A DNA stretch of 64,000 bases from CAYSWV01 sp964434865 (GCA_964434865.1 CAYSWV010000002.1:130308-194307), one strand, 5' to 3'. Counted from the first letter of the stretch, positions 43,402 through 53,610 are shown. Made by a program: numbers and translations. The notes: a model not told the origin generated them from the sequence alone.

Positions 43402-46245
43402 ATGAGATTATTTCAAGTTCAAACCTACTTGTCGCTAATCAGCTGCCTCAGCTATGGAGGGGTATTCCTCTTACTTTGGCAAGATTGGACTTGGGCCGAT
43501 CAACAACCCAGGAGTCCTGATCGGGCCGTTGGATATGATCCTGAAGCAGCACTCTCTCTGCAACTACTGTCAAGGGATCCAAGCAAGTTACTCTTAGTGT
43601 CATCTTTACCTGAGGATCCAGAGTCTCAACAGCGGTTGCATCAATTAACAGTTCAGGGAATCTCAGCTTTACAGCAGGATATTGATCGAGTCCTGACGCA
43701 AACGGGTGTTGAAATAGCTCAGGCTCAACTAAGTCCAGCTAGTCAGTCCTCAGACGATTTGTCTACACAACCTCTACTACCCTTACAACCGTTGGATCCA
43801 GAGCCATCGGGCAGCCCGACACCTGAATCAGTAGCAGCCTCTGACGTAGATCCAGAAGCGATCGAACTCCTTAATCAAACCTTAAAGCAAGCGATCGAAA
43901 CCTTAGAACCGGACACGTCTACTGACGTAGGGGCCATCCAACCGCCTCCAGCATTACCTGCTAATCCAGTTCCTCAAGGTGAGGTGGTGCTTGATGATGT
44001 GATTAAGACCCTGCAGCAAGTGGTGAATCAACTGGAAGCCTTAGCTGAGTCAAATCGAGCGAGTTTAAGCACAGCCTCGGTAGCTCCCCAACTTCCCACG
44101 CCGATAGATCCAGGCGATCAAGGACAGTCTCAAGGACAATCTCAAGGGCAATCAGCGCCCCAACCGGTTTTAGCAGCTCCCGTTAGTCCTTTACCCCAAG
44201 TCTCAGCGGCAGAAAGTGTACCCATTTTGACGCCATCGTTATCCCGGGAGCAAACCGTTCAGCCTGAGGCCCCTATTCAGCGGACGCCTAGAATTCCAAA
44301 TGTAGATGAATTACCCACTGCGACTCAGATCACTCCTGCGGTGAACGATGCCGCTAGCTTAGGAGTTGTCGATCCTTTTATGGGGTCTGTTGATCCTAAT
44401 GATCTAGTGTTGCCCTTGCAACGGAATACGATTATTCCCTTTCCTGATTTACCGCCGGATGCCGCCTTGGTGGCGATTCAGCCTAGTTTTCAAGAATCAC
44501 TAAATTTGTCACCGTTAGAGCGGCCTTTATATCGCTTATTTGGGTTTGAAACTGCAGATACCCTACAGGCGGGCGAACTAGTTTTCTTCACGGGTGGGAT
44601 ATCACTGAGTGCGCCTAGTGACATTAATGAAACACGAAGTAATGATATTCGGTTTGGCTTAGACTACGGCCTCACTGACGATCTGCAAATCAGCTTGGGG
44701 TTTGTGGGCAAAGATGACACGATTTTTGGCAATCTGATTCAACGAGATTCAGGTAGTACCGCACTTCAGTTTCTCTATGGGGGGGTGGCAGCCCAAGCCA
44801 AGTGGCGATATTTGAAAACTGAGCAGCTTAATTCGGCACTGGTGCTGGGGGTAGAAATTCCTGATGATGTGTTTACACCTAATTTTGATATCCCTGTGAT
44901 CCAAAATCAGAATGCACGTCGGATCATCTTTGCTACGGAAGAAAATGAAGGTACGGGTATTCTGGCTGAGGATAATCAGATTGTGTTTGGGGCCAGTCTA
45001 CCGTTCTCCTATCAATTTACTGAGAAGCTAAGACTACACTTGAACCCTCGGGCCAGTTTCTTTCAAGACTCTTTACCCGTTGTGGATACCTTAGGGGATG
45101 TGAATGATCTAATTGATGAAGGTATTGGCTTTGATGGTAGCCGCCTGGATTATTTGGGTACAGTTATAGCCCTGGGGCTAGGGTTTGATTATGATTTGAG
45201 TCGATTCATTAAGTTTTCGGCAGACTACACACCGATCTTATCGGGGAAAAATTCAGCTGATACCAATGGAGACAACTCTTTATTTATTGCCCGGCCTGTC
45301 TGGAATGTAGGAGTTCGGTGGGCTCCCAACAGTCGGTTTGCTTTTAACTTGTATGCTACTAATCGATTTGGACCGGCTGCCTCCTCACCCGCTAATTTAT
45401 TGGCTCAGCCGGGAGGGGATTCCGGTATTGGTTTAGATTTTGTGTATCTGCCAGATCTGGGGACCAACTATCAAATTGTCAAACGGGCTGTCTATCCACC
45501 TCCTGATCGTTTCTTTGCTAAGCTCAATGGGTTTCAAAGCACAACCTTACCGATCGACAGTATTGTTTATGAATTGGCTTCAGGAACCCGAGAACGCTTT
45601 GCACAGACGCTCCGCTTTGGGGTCTTAGATGATCTTGAAGTTGTTTTCTTACGAAGTCTGAGTCGAGCTGAGTTTCCCATTGAAAGTTCGTTACTCACTC
45701 GTTTGGCACTGCTTCCCGATACAGGGGCCAGTGGCTTAACAGCAGCCATAGCAGCAGGATTGATCGGATTTGAAGATTCAAACACCAATACTGGAGTAGC
45801 TTTTTATGCTGATGCTCCCATTGGATTTCGATTTTCTAGATCGAATGTGGATGTAGGTCTAACACCTAAGATTGTGGTTCCAGCTCAGTACACAGGGGTT
45901 GACAATATTGCAGGGTTAACGTTTGATTCCACTTGGAACCTAGCTCAAAACACCCAGGTGATGACTCAGTTTACCCCGATTCTTCAAGGGGAGAATGAAT
46001 TAGGCGATCCCAATGAGGATGCTACTTTTGCGATTCAAAATAATGTGTCTTTGTATAGTCTGGGGGTGAGACGACTGATCCCAGCTGGTAATTCACTCTA
46101 TGGCTTGGATGTATTTATTTCGAATACTGTTGGTGATCATGGAATGCTAGGGATCTTGGCTCTGCCAGATGGTAACAATCGCGTAGGTGTGCGCTTTAGC
46201 GTCTTAAATGGAGTGCCCCAAGACTTGACTATTCAGTCTGATTAG
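43402..46245 (+). CDS. large secreted protein with predicted outer-membrane beta-barrel
   Basis: A 947-aa protein with an N-terminal signal-like hydrophobic segment (about 8-31, ending WTWADQ). Residues about 100-330 are low-complexity, Pro/Gln/Ala-rich, including an in-frame 12-bp triplication giving QGQSQGQSQGQS (44119-44154). From about 360 to the end, alternating short strands and turns (LRFGLDYGLTDDLQISLGFVG-like repeats; LRLHLNPRASFFQD; FKFSADYTPILSGKN) indicate a large beta-barrel. I do not know a named family. It precedes the wzc-like gene by 67 nt in the same direction, so it may be part of polysaccharide export or surface structure. Confidence 0.78.
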   Translation: MRLFQVQTYLSLISCLSYGGVFLLLWQDWTWADQQPRSPDRAVGYDPEAALSLQLLSRDPSKLLLVSSLPEDPESQQRLHQLTVQGISALQQDIDRVLTQTGVEIAQAQLSPASQSSDDLSTQPLLPLQPLDPEPSGSPTPESVAASDVDPEAIELLNQTLKQAIETLEPDTSTDVGAIQPPPALPANPVPQGEVVLDDVIKTLQQVVNQLEALAESNRASLSTASVAPQLPTPIDPGDQGQSQGQSQGQSAPQPVLAAPVSPLPQVSAAESVPILTPSLSREQTVQPEAPIQRTPRIPNVDELPTATQITPAVNDAASLGVVDPFMGSVDPNDLVLPLQRNTIIPFPDLPPDAALVAIQPSFQESLNLSPLERPLYRLFGFETADTLQAGELVFFTGGISLSAPSDINETRSNDIRFGLDYGLTDDLQISLGFVGKDDTIFGNLIQRDSGSTALQFLYGGVAAQAKWRYLKTEQLNSALVLGVEIPDDVFTPNFDIPVIQNQNARRIIFATEENEGTGILAEDNQIVFGASLPFSYQFTEKLRLHLNPRASFFQDSLPVVDTLGDVNDLIDEGIGFDGSRLDYLGTVIALGLGFDYDLSRFIKFSADYTPILSGKNSADTNGDNSLFIARPVWNVGVRWAPNSRFAFNLYATNRFGPAASSPANLLAQPGGDSGIGLDFVYLPDLGTNYQIVKRAVYPPPDRFFAKLNGFQSTTLPIDSIVYELASGTRERFAQTLRFGVLDDLEVVFLRSLSRAEFPIESSLLTRLALLPDTGASGLTAAIAAGLIGFEDSNTNTGVAFYADAPIGFRFSRSNVDVGLTPKIVVPAQYTGVDNIAGLTFDSTWNLAQNTQVMTQFTPILQGENELGDPNEDATFAIQNNVSLYSLGVRRLIPAGNSLYGLDVFISNTVGDHGMLGILALPDGNNRVGVRFSVLNGVPQDLTIQSD
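44119..44154 (+). repeat. in-frame 12-bp triplication within the barrel gene
   Basis: Three near-identical 12-bp copies (CAAGGACAGTCT, CAAGGACAATCT, CAAGGGCAATCA) encode QGQS three times in the linker region. Confidence 0.93.
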
Positions 46246-46312
46246 CTAAGTTGGTTAGGGTCTGTGTAACTTCATTTGAATAAAGTCTTTAAGATAGGAT
46301 CTCACCATTAAG

Positions 46313-48628
46313 ATGACTGACTTATTAACTGATACCAGTCCAGTAATCCCTGAAACCAGTGATGGGGTAGAACCCAGTATTTCCCTAGGGCGGGCCCTCA
46401 AGCGGCATTGGCTACCGGCTTTGCTTGTGTTTGCCACCATAGCGGCGGCGATTAGCTACCGATCACTCAGACAACCCCCCATTTATCAATCTCAAATTAA
46501 AATTCTGTTAGAGGATATTGCAGAAGTCCCGCCTATTGATCCCTTAACCCCAATTACTCAAAGACAACGCAATAGTCGATCGAATGAAATTCAGGTGTTG
46601 ACAAGTACTGCCATAATTGATGAAGCCAGTAGACTTTTACCTGCCGAGTATCAAAATTTAGGGGCAGGGGCTATTCTCTCTCAGTTAAGAGTGCAGCTCA
46701 TCCCTGATACTGATGTTCTAGCTATCACGTATACGGCTGGAGATCCTGAACAAGTCAAAGCTGTTTTGGATGCATTAGGTGAGACTTACATCAGCTTCAG
46801 TTTAACTAGTCGTCAATCTCAAGTCCGCAATGCTATTGATTTTATTAATGAACAATTACCCCTAGCTAGACAGACTTTTGAAATAACGGAAGCTGAAATT
46901 CAACAATTTCAAGAAGCCAATCGAATTATTGATCCCAGTATCTATGCTCAATCCCTAACTGAAATCTTACAAACTTACGAACAGCGACTCACTGAAGCCG
47001 AGATCCGTCTGAATGAATTAGATCGACAAGAGCAAGTGCTTCAAGCTCAGCTCCAAGAGTTGGGACAAATCCCTGATGATGCGCCTCAAGATCTGATCTT
47101 ATCTCGAAATCAGGGGTATTTACAGTTACGGCAACGCCTCCAAGATCTGACGCTAGAACTTGTAGAACAGCAGGTTCATTATCGCGAGGATAGTCCTGTC
47201 ATTCAGCAAATTGTGCGTCAACGTAATGATGTTTTGATTTTGTTAGAACAGCAAATTAGCCAGGTCTTAGGCAGCACGGCCCCGATCACACTATCAGCAG
47301 AACCACCTGAGACCGGATCATTACCGTTGCTAGTTGATCAGCCTTTTACAACTCTCCCTGCTGTTACACCTGGGTTAGATCAAGGACCCAACAGCACGAC
47401 AGATGGTGAATTACCCGATGATACTGACAGCTTGGTGGAGTCGTTAATTGGTCAATATTTGCAAAATCAAACTGAACAGGCGATTCAAGAAACCTCAAGA
47501 GGAACGATTCAACAAGCCCTTAATACCATAAATCAAGAATTTGATACGCTACCACAGTTACGGCGGATCTATTTACAACTAGAACGGCAAAATCAAGCTG
47601 CTTATCAGGTGGTTCAAGATCTAGAAACCCGGCTGCAGGAACTCCAGATCTCAGATGCCCAAGAAGATCCGCCCTGGAGTCTTATTGAAATTGCCAAGTT
47701 GCCAGAGCAGTCCATTGCCCAAGATCCAAGGGTCAATATCACCTTGGGGATTCTAGCTGGGATCGCAGCGGGGGTAGGAGCAGCTTATTTATTGGAAAGC
47801 CTGGATTCTAGGGTGAAATCTTTAGATGAAGCCAAGGAACTAACCAAAGTCCCCCTTTTAGGGAGTATCCCGCAACTCAGAGTCAAAGAAGTGGTTAAAC
47901 AGGTGAGCCTTAATGGGGCTATGACTCCATCTAATAGTCAACGATCTCAAAAAGCTAGATCTAAAAAACGAAGTTCATCAGCTCGAGTGGCTTATTTCAA
48001 AGAGTCCTTCCGCTCTATTGCGCTCAACCTCAGATACATTCCCAGTGATCAGGGTAAGGCTTTGATTGTAACGTCATCAACTTCTCAGGAAGGGAAGAGT
48101 ACCATCACCTACTATTTGGGAGCCTCCTTAGCGCAGCTTGATTACAAGGTATTGATTGTAGATGCCGATATGAGGCGGCCCACTCAGCATGAATTTTTTG
48201 ATGATGTCAATGCAGTCGGCTTAAGTACTCTCTTTATGTCTAAGCAGGCTTGGGCCGATCTAGTGGTGAATACAAGTATTAACAACTTAAAGATTCTGCC
48301 TTCAGGTCCGATTCCCCCCGATCCAGGGGCTCTGCTCAGTTCACAACAGGTTACCCATCTCGTGAATGAATGGAAACAAGCCTTTGATTACGTTTTGATT
48401 GATACCCCACCCGTTTTAGGGATTGCTGATGTGGAAGGGATTGAAGCTGATGTCGAGGGGATTATCTTGGTGGCGGGGTTACGACGGGTTCACCGGGCCG
48501 GGGTCTCTCGAACTTGTGAGATCTTGAGGCGCGGTAAACATAAGTTGGTGGGCATGATCGTAAATAGAGATGAGACTGGGAGTGGTGGCTACTATGGCTA
48601 CGGCTATGGCTATGGTTACCACACCTGA
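46313..48628 (+). CDS. Wzc-type polysaccharide co-polymerase/tyrosine autokinase
   Basis: A 771-aa inner-membrane protein: Wzz chain-length domain with TM1 (about 27-47), a long periplasmic coiled-coil part (about 150-470), TM2 (about 478-498, ILAGIAAGVGAAYLLE), then a BY-kinase domain. The Walker A is TSSTSQEGKST (about 585-595), A' is LIVDADMRRP, and Walker B is VLIDTPPVLG. The C-terminus is the tyrosine cluster GGYYGYGYGYGYHT that is autophosphorylated in this family. It regulates chain length and export of capsule/EPS. Domain order is that of the proteobacterial fused form. The periplasmic section has a Pro/Thr-rich insert (about 325-380). Confidence 0.9.
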   Translation: MTDLLTDTSPVIPETSDGVEPSISLGRALKRHWLPALLVFATIAAAISYRSLRQPPIYQSQIKILLEDIAEVPPIDPLTPITQRQRNSRSNEIQVLTSTAIIDEASRLLPAEYQNLGAGAILSQLRVQLIPDTDVLAITYTAGDPEQVKAVLDALGETYISFSLTSRQSQVRNAIDFINEQLPLARQTFEITEAEIQQFQEANRIIDPSIYAQSLTEILQTYEQRLTEAEIRLNELDRQEQVLQAQLQELGQIPDDAPQDLILSRNQGYLQLRQRLQDLTLELVEQQVHYREDSPVIQQIVRQRNDVLILLEQQISQVLGSTAPITLSAEPPETGSLPLLVDQPFTTLPAVTPGLDQGPNSTTDGELPDDTDSLVESLIGQYLQNQTEQAIQETSRGTIQQALNTINQEFDTLPQLRRIYLQLERQNQAAYQVVQDLETRLQELQISDAQEDPPWSLIEIAKLPEQSIAQDPRVNITLGILAGIAAGVGAAYLLESLDSRVKSLDEAKELTKVPLLGSIPQLRVKEVVKQVSLNGAMTPSNSQRSQKARSKKRSSSARVAYFKESFRSIALNLRYIPSDQGKALIVTSSTSQEGKSTITYYLGASLAQLDYKVLIVDADMRRPTQHEFFDDVNAVGLSTLFMSKQAWADLVVNTSINNLKILPSGPIPPDPGALLSSQQVTHLVNEWKQAFDYVLIDTPPVLGIADVEGIEADVEGIILVAGLRRVHRAGVSRTCEILRRGKHKLVGMIVNRDETGSGGYYGYGYGYGYHT

Positions 48629-48650
48629 TCGGGGGGAGGTGAGATCAGCA

Positions 48651-50027
48651 ATGGCGGCACATTTGTTGCTTTGGAGTCTCGTCATGGGTCGCCCCAGTTT
48701 CGACCTGTCAGATCCCCTGATCTTGGCCTCAGAGATCCATCAACCCTCAGAGGATGATCTAGCATCAGACCCATCAGCCCTGTCTACTACGGAACTGGTG
48801 CAAAGTGCGATGGAAGCCACCACTCAACAAGATTGGGATAGGGCCGTGCAATGGTATCTAGAGGCCCTCGAGCGTGAGCCCAACAATGTCGGGATCTATA
48901 ACAATCTAGGGGTAGTCATGCGTCGTCAGGGGGATTTAGACGGAGCTGTCATGGCCTATCGCCGGGCTTTAGAGTTAGATCCGACTCTGGATACGGCAGT
49001 TTTAAACTTGATCATTGCACTCCTATCTCAGAGAGACTGGCAAGCTGCTCTAGAGACTCTGGAAGAAGTTGAAGATCGTTTTCCTACCATGGCTACGTTG
49101 AAGTTGTATCGAGGGCTGGCCCATGAAAAATTAGCCCAGTGGCCCCAAGCCCTCACAGCTTATCAAGCTTATAGTCGGCAACAACCGGATGCCTTGGGTT
49201 ACTATCGCCTCGCTATTACCTATTGGCAACTGGAAGAAGGATCAAAAGCGGCTGATGCTTTTCGGCGAGCGGCTCAGCTAGATCCAAATGCTGGGTTTTA
49301 CTCTTCTGAAGCTGGGCGAGCTCTGGCCAAGCTAGGTGTGACTGAAGAGGCCGCTTTATTTTTAGAACGACTACCACAAGAGTGGCCTGATCCTGATGAT
49401 TTTATTGTGTTGGCTAGATTAGCCCATCAACTGGATCAAAGTGAGCGAGCCAGACGTGCTTTAGACCGAGCCTTAACCACCTCTGATGATCCTACCTCTC
49501 AAGATCCAGCCTGGCTCAATGATGCAGGTGTGGTTAGTGCGGATGAGACTGAGTATGTGGACGCAACACAGTACCTATTAACGGCTGTAGCCCAGTATGA
49601 AACAACCCCTGATCCTGATCCTAAGCTAGGGGCGATTGCCTACAGTAATCTGGCTGACGTGTACTGGTCACAAAAACAGCTAGATTTGGCTCTGGCGGCG
49701 GCTCAAAAGGCTTTAGAACTAGATTCCCAGTCACCTCAAGCTCACAATACGCTGGCTGCCATTTTAGTTAGCTTGGAGTTACCCGCTGAAGCCATTGTTC
49801 CCTTACAAACTGCAACTGATCTCGATCCGACGTACTGGCAAGCTTATCGAAATTTAGCGATTGCCTATGCCTTACTGGGTGACCAAGACCGAGCGTTTCA
49901 ATCCCTACAAGCTGCTATTGCTCAAGCACCTACTTTAGCTATCGTCGATAATTTGAATCAAGAGCTTGTGAAGCTAGAACGTATTGAACCACTACAACCA
50001 TCTACTCCAGCACCAGATTTGAATTGA
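48651..50027 (+). CDS. TPR protein
   Basis: A 458-aa protein of tandem TPR motifs: NNVGIYNNLGVVMRRQGDLD, ALELDPTLDTAVLNLIIALL, YRLAITYWQLEEGSKAADAF, and C-terminal SPQAHNTLAAILVSLELPAEA. An N-terminal hydrophobic stretch (AAHLLLWSLVMG) may be a signal or membrane segment. I chose ATG 48651 because GGAGGTGAG sits 9 nt upstream; longer frames overlap the wzc tail and would encode repeats derived from the Tyr-Gly codons. Only 22 nt separate it from wzc, so it is likely cotranscribed and may be a scaffold for the polysaccharide complex. Confidence 0.85.
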   Translation: MAAHLLLWSLVMGRPSFDLSDPLILASEIHQPSEDDLASDPSALSTTELVQSAMEATTQQDWDRAVQWYLEALEREPNNVGIYNNLGVVMRRQGDLDGAVMAYRRALELDPTLDTAVLNLIIALLSQRDWQAALETLEEVEDRFPTMATLKLYRGLAHEKLAQWPQALTAYQAYSRQQPDALGYYRLAITYWQLEEGSKAADAFRRAAQLDPNAGFYSSEAGRALAKLGVTEEAALFLERLPQEWPDPDDFIVLARLAHQLDQSERARRALDRALTTSDDPTSQDPAWLNDAGVVSADETEYVDATQYLLTAVAQYETTPDPDPKLGAIAYSNLADVYWSQKQLDLALAAAQKALELDSQSPQAHNTLAAILVSLELPAEAIVPLQTATDLDPTYWQAYRNLAIAYALLGDQDRAFQSLQAAIAQAPTLAIVDNLNQELVKLERIEPLQPSTPAPDLN

Positions 50028-50054
50028 TCTAGACAAAGCAGCTTAAGTAGAGAG

Positions 50055-50074
50055 ATCTACAGTAATCTACAGTC
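50055..50074. repeat. 10-bp tandem duplication
   Basis: ATCTACAGTA and ATCTACAGTC are adjacent in the 300-bp gap after the TPR gene. I see no RNA gene in 50028-50331. Confidence 0.85.
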
Positions 50075-50331
50075 TAGATTACATGACTAATGGCTTTTAC
50101 CTGCAGATTCTTAGTCCCAAGGTCGACAAACATTAGCAGAGTGAAGTGAAAATTGGAGTTGCACAAGGATATGGCCTTCCTAAACTTGGTTAAGTCAATT
50201 CACCTAAACATAATTGGGATATATGTCCTATTCGATTTAGGAAGATTGATTCAGGTGCAGATCAGTTCAAATTTCATAGGATAAAAGTGTTCCAGATTAA
50301 GGAACCCATTAGTGACTATCGGAGCATCCTG

Positions 50332-50757
50332 ATGCAAATTCAATTCAATCGAAAACAAATCGTCAGTACCTTGTTAATCGGAACTATGACCTTGGGGATT
50401 GGGAGTTTAACTATTCAGCCTGTTAGAGCCCAACTGAGGAGTAGCTTTCGTGAAACGGCCAGAGAACTTAACTTAAGCCGATCCCAGATGCGAGAAATTG
50501 CTGGTATCATGCAAGATTTTAGCTATGAAATCCAAGAGATCCTTACCCCTGAGCAGTTCGAGTTACTACAACTTGCACGGAAGCAGCAGACTCCAACTCA
50601 GGACCCTCAGGACCTACAGGAAGCCTTAAATTTGACTGAAACCCAGTCAGCCCAACTAGCCATAGCACGAGAAGAAATGGTTGTGGAGCTTCAAGATGTT
50701 CTGAATCCTGATCAAGTTGACAAAATCATGGACATGACTGCTTTCAATCAGCTCTAA
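50332..50757 (+). CDS. Spy/CpxP-like periplasmic protein
   Basis: A 141-aa secreted helical protein with a signal peptide (start MQIQFNRKQIVSTLL, cleaved near VRAQ). It has two LTxxQ-like patterns (LTPEQFELLQLA; LTETQSAQLAIA) as in Spy/CpxP envelope chaperones and metal-resistance accessory proteins. I chose ATG 50332; a frame from 50287 adds residues before the signal peptide. It is followed by an inverted repeat and the MacA-like gene in the same direction, which fits an envelope-stress or efflux sensor accessory. Confidence 0.75.
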   Translation: MQIQFNRKQIVSTLLIGTMTLGIGSLTIQPVRAQLRSSFRETARELNLSRSQMREIAGIMQDFSYEIQEILTPEQFELLQLARKQQTPTQDPQDLQEALNLTETQSAQLAIAREEMVVELQDVLNPDQVDKIMDMTAFNQL

Positions 50758-50812
50758 ACATTCTGGCAGTTCTAAAAATACTAGACGGTTCTGAATACAA
50801 CTGACACCCAAG

Positions 50813-50850
50813 GACTCCTCTTAATCTGATTTAAATGACGGGGAGGAGTC
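50813..50850 (+). terminator. hairpin between Spy-like and efflux genes
   Basis: Perfect 8-bp inverted repeat GACTCCTC (50813-50820) and GAGGAGTC (50843-50850), with a 22-nt loop. No T-run, so it could be a regulatory hairpin rather than a terminator. Confidence 0.45.
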
Positions 50851-50906
50851 TCGTCCATTGCTAGCCATGCATTCCATCTGACCTGAATCCAATACTCAGT
50901 CTCGCC

Positions 50907-52391
50907 ATGAACAATCAACCTTGTGACCCTAGCACACTAACAATCCCCCTAACATCAAAGAACGGCGTTGCTCAGAAACAGGATGATCTCAATAACACAA
51001 CCAGCCTATCGGGTAATAGCCATCCGCAAGTTAGGCAACCATCATCTGAGACAACAGTACCTACCAGTCATCGTGGGTCTCAGATCGGAGGCATACTGAC
51101 ATTTAGCTTGCTGCTACTACTAGGTGGAGGCATAGCTGTGGATCACTTGCCATTGCCAATGACTATTCGTAATCCTAACCAGGCTGAGGTGCTAGAAGCC
51201 TTGACAGTACCTGTAACCCGTGAAACTGTGGCAATTCGAATTGAAGGCAGTGGCACTATCATCTCAAAGGACGCCGTTAACCTTAGCCCTAAGACAACAG
51301 GTCGCCTAGCCGCTCTCTACGTTCAGCAGGGTGATCGTGTTGTGGCTGGCCAAACCGTGGCTCGCATGGAGGTGGGGAGTTTACTTGCTGAGATCCAGCA
51401 TCGAGAAGCACAACTTGCCCAGGCTGAAGCCGACTACGCTAGGATTCTAGCTGGCAATCGCGAGGAGGATATTCTCCAAGTTGAGGCCCGTTTAGTGGCA
51501 GCTCAATCTCAAGTAGATCTGACGACAACTCGACTGAGGCGATTTGAGGTGTTAGCTCATGAGGGTGCCATTTCCAACAATGATTTGGATCAGTACGTGA
51601 ATGAAGCCCAAAGTGCCATAGCCCATTTCAATGAAGTGAAACAACAGCTCAGGGGGATGACTAGTGGCTCACGTCCTGAAGACATTGCCGCCGCCGCCGC
51701 AAATGTGGCCGCTGCTCAAGCCCAACTTAAGGTGATCGAAACAGAACTGGAGGAAGCCAATATCCGTGCTCCCTTTACCGGGACTATTACTCAAACCTAT
51801 GCCACTATTGGTGCGATCGTTACACCGACTACAACCGCTTCAGCCACAGCGTCGGCAACCTCCAGTTCAATTTTGGCATTAGCTTCGGGGCTGGAAGTCG
51901 AGGTTAATATTTTAGAAGCCAGCATTGGCCAAATTCAAGTGGGTCAAGTGGTTGAGATTGTGGCAGAAGCCTTTCCCCATCAAGTTTATCAAGGTCAGGT
52001 GCAACGGATTGCCCCAGAAGCCATCATTGAAAATAACGTTACAACATTTCAGGTTGTGGTTGAGCTGTTAACAGGGGCAGATCAACTGCGATCAGGGATG
52101 ACAGTCGATGCCACTTTTATCGGTGCACCATTAACGGATGCCCTCATGATCCCTACGGTAGCGATCACAACCCAGGATGGACAGCTAGGCGTACAGATCC
52201 CAGATAGTGAGGGAAAGGCTCTCTTTCAACCCGTCACTGTTGGTATCACCCAAGCCGGAAAAACTCACATTTTGCAGGGGTTAGAAGCAAATGATCGAGT
52301 CTTCCTAGAACTCCCTCCCGAACCACGACGGTCAAGTAGACCATTCCTAACAAGCTTAAGGTCTGAACAAGGATACACAGATGGGATTTAA
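50907..52391 (+). CDS. MacA-like periplasmic adaptor (membrane fusion protein)
   Basis: A 494-aa HlyD/RND-family adaptor of the MacA type. After a polar N-terminal tail (about 1-55) comes a membrane segment (about 60-80, LTFSLLLLLGGGIAV), then a lipoyl half-motif (GRLAALYVQQGDRVVAGQTVARME), coiled-coil hairpin (about 160-300), second lipoyl (ANIRAPFTGTITQTY) and beta-barrel. The long cytoplasmic tail is unusual. It overlaps the permease gene by 11 nt. It links the inner-membrane permease to an outer-membrane channel for efflux of an unknown compound. Confidence 0.9.
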   Translation: MNNQPCDPSTLTIPLTSKNGVAQKQDDLNNTTSLSGNSHPQVRQPSSETTVPTSHRGSQIGGILTFSLLLLLGGGIAVDHLPLPMTIRNPNQAEVLEALTVPVTRETVAIRIEGSGTIISKDAVNLSPKTTGRLAALYVQQGDRVVAGQTVARMEVGSLLAEIQHREAQLAQAEADYARILAGNREEDILQVEARLVAAQSQVDLTTTRLRRFEVLAHEGAISNNDLDQYVNEAQSAIAHFNEVKQQLRGMTSGSRPEDIAAAAANVAAAQAQLKVIETELEEANIRAPFTGTITQTYATIGAIVTPTTTASATASATSSSILALASGLEVEVNILEASIGQIQVGQVVEIVAEAFPHQVYQGQVQRIAPEAIIENNVTTFQVVVELLTGADQLRSGMTVDATFIGAPLTDALMIPTVAITTQDGQLGVQIPDSEGKALFQPVTVGITQAGKTHILQGLEANDRVFLELPPEPRRSSRPFLTSLRSEQGYTDGI

Positions 52392-53610
52392 TGGTCTCGA
52401 GAATGCCAAGATGGCTATCAAAACCCTAGCCGCTAACAAAATGCGAAGTGGTCTTACGATGCTAGGAATTATCATCGGCAACGCTTCTGTCATTGCTATG
52501 GTGGCGGCAGGACAGGCCACACAAGGATTTGTCACTGCAGAATTTGAAGCTCTAGGTACCAATCTTTTGTTTATTACACCCGGGGATGCCCAACGAGGAC
52601 CGCTGGCTGGCACCATCCAGGCTAATACCCTGACCTTAGCAGATGCTGAAGCCATTGCTCAAGAAGTACTGGCAGTCAGTGCTGTTGCACCTCAGAAGAA
52701 TCAACGTTTACGGATCACACAGGGAGCAACAGAAACTCAGGCTAACATTACAGGGACAACCCCAGACTACCTAACAGTTCGTGATATTCGTATAGCACAA
52801 GGACAATTTTTGGGTCCAATTGATCTTCAAACCAATGCACGCGTGGCAGTTCTGGGTAGTGCAACGGCTCAAACCTTGTTTGGGAATCAAGACCCAGTAG
52901 GACACAAAATCCGCATCAATAACTTGAGCTTTACCGTCAGTGGCGTTGTGGCAGAGCGGGGGTCCTCATTGGGCCAAAATCAGGATGAGGCTGTTTACAT
53001 CCCGATCAATGTGATGGTTAGCCAATTGACAGGGCAAGAGACCGGCAACACTAGCCCTACTGTCCAGATCATTGCCGTTTCTCTAGATCATCTGGATGCA
53101 ACCAATGCTGCTGTTTACCAAATCAGAAACTTACTGCGTCTCCGCCATAATATCTTGCAGGGAGATGATGACTTCACGGTGCAAAGTCAACAGGAATTGC
53201 TGGAGACAGCCAACAATATTACAGACATTCTCGTTCAAGTTCTGGGCTACACCGCAGGTATCTCCCTATTGGTAGGGGGAATTGGCATTATGAATATCAT
53301 GTTGGTTTCAGTGACAGAACGTACCGGTGAGATTGGTCTCCGTAAAGCGATTGGGGCGACTGGAGCAGACATTTTAGCTCAGTTCACTATTGAGGCCGTT
53401 ATTCTGGCAGTGACAGGCGGCATAATGGGGATAGGTCTGGGAGCAGCTGGGATGGTGCTGCTGGCCTTACTGACTCCCTTGGAAGCTGCTGTTAGTCTAC
53501 CCGTCATGATCTTGTCGTTTACCATCTCGGGGGGCATTGGTTTGATTTTCGGCATTGCACCCGCCCAACGAGCAGCCAACCTCGATCCCATTGTGGCCTT
53601 GCGTAGTTGA
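52381..53610 (+). CDS. MacB-type ABC efflux permease
   Basis: A 409-aa permease with four membrane helices and a large periplasmic MacB-PCD domain. Family segments are AIKTLAANKMRSGLTMLGIIIG at the start, VGGIGIMNIMLVSVTERTGEIG, and RKAIGAT. Only the permease is encoded; the ATPase is the separate next gene, so the arrangement is split compared with E. coli MacB. Overlap with the adaptor gene implies translational coupling. Substrates in the family include macrolides, peptides and haem precursors. Confidence 0.92.
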   Translation: MGFNGLENAKMAIKTLAANKMRSGLTMLGIIIGNASVIAMVAAGQATQGFVTAEFEALGTNLLFITPGDAQRGPLAGTIQANTLTLADAEAIAQEVLAVSAVAPQKNQRLRITQGATETQANITGTTPDYLTVRDIRIAQGQFLGPIDLQTNARVAVLGSATAQTLFGNQDPVGHKIRINNLSFTVSGVVAERGSSLGQNQDEAVYIPINVMVSQLTGQETGNTSPTVQIIAVSLDHLDATNAAVYQIRNLLRLRHNILQGDDDFTVQSQQELLETANNITDILVQVLGYTAGISLLVGGIGIMNIMLVSVTERTGEIGLRKAIGATGADILAQFTIEAVILAVTGGIMGIGLGAAGMVLLALLTPLEAAVSLPVMILSFTISGGIGLIFGIAPAQRAANLDPIVALRS

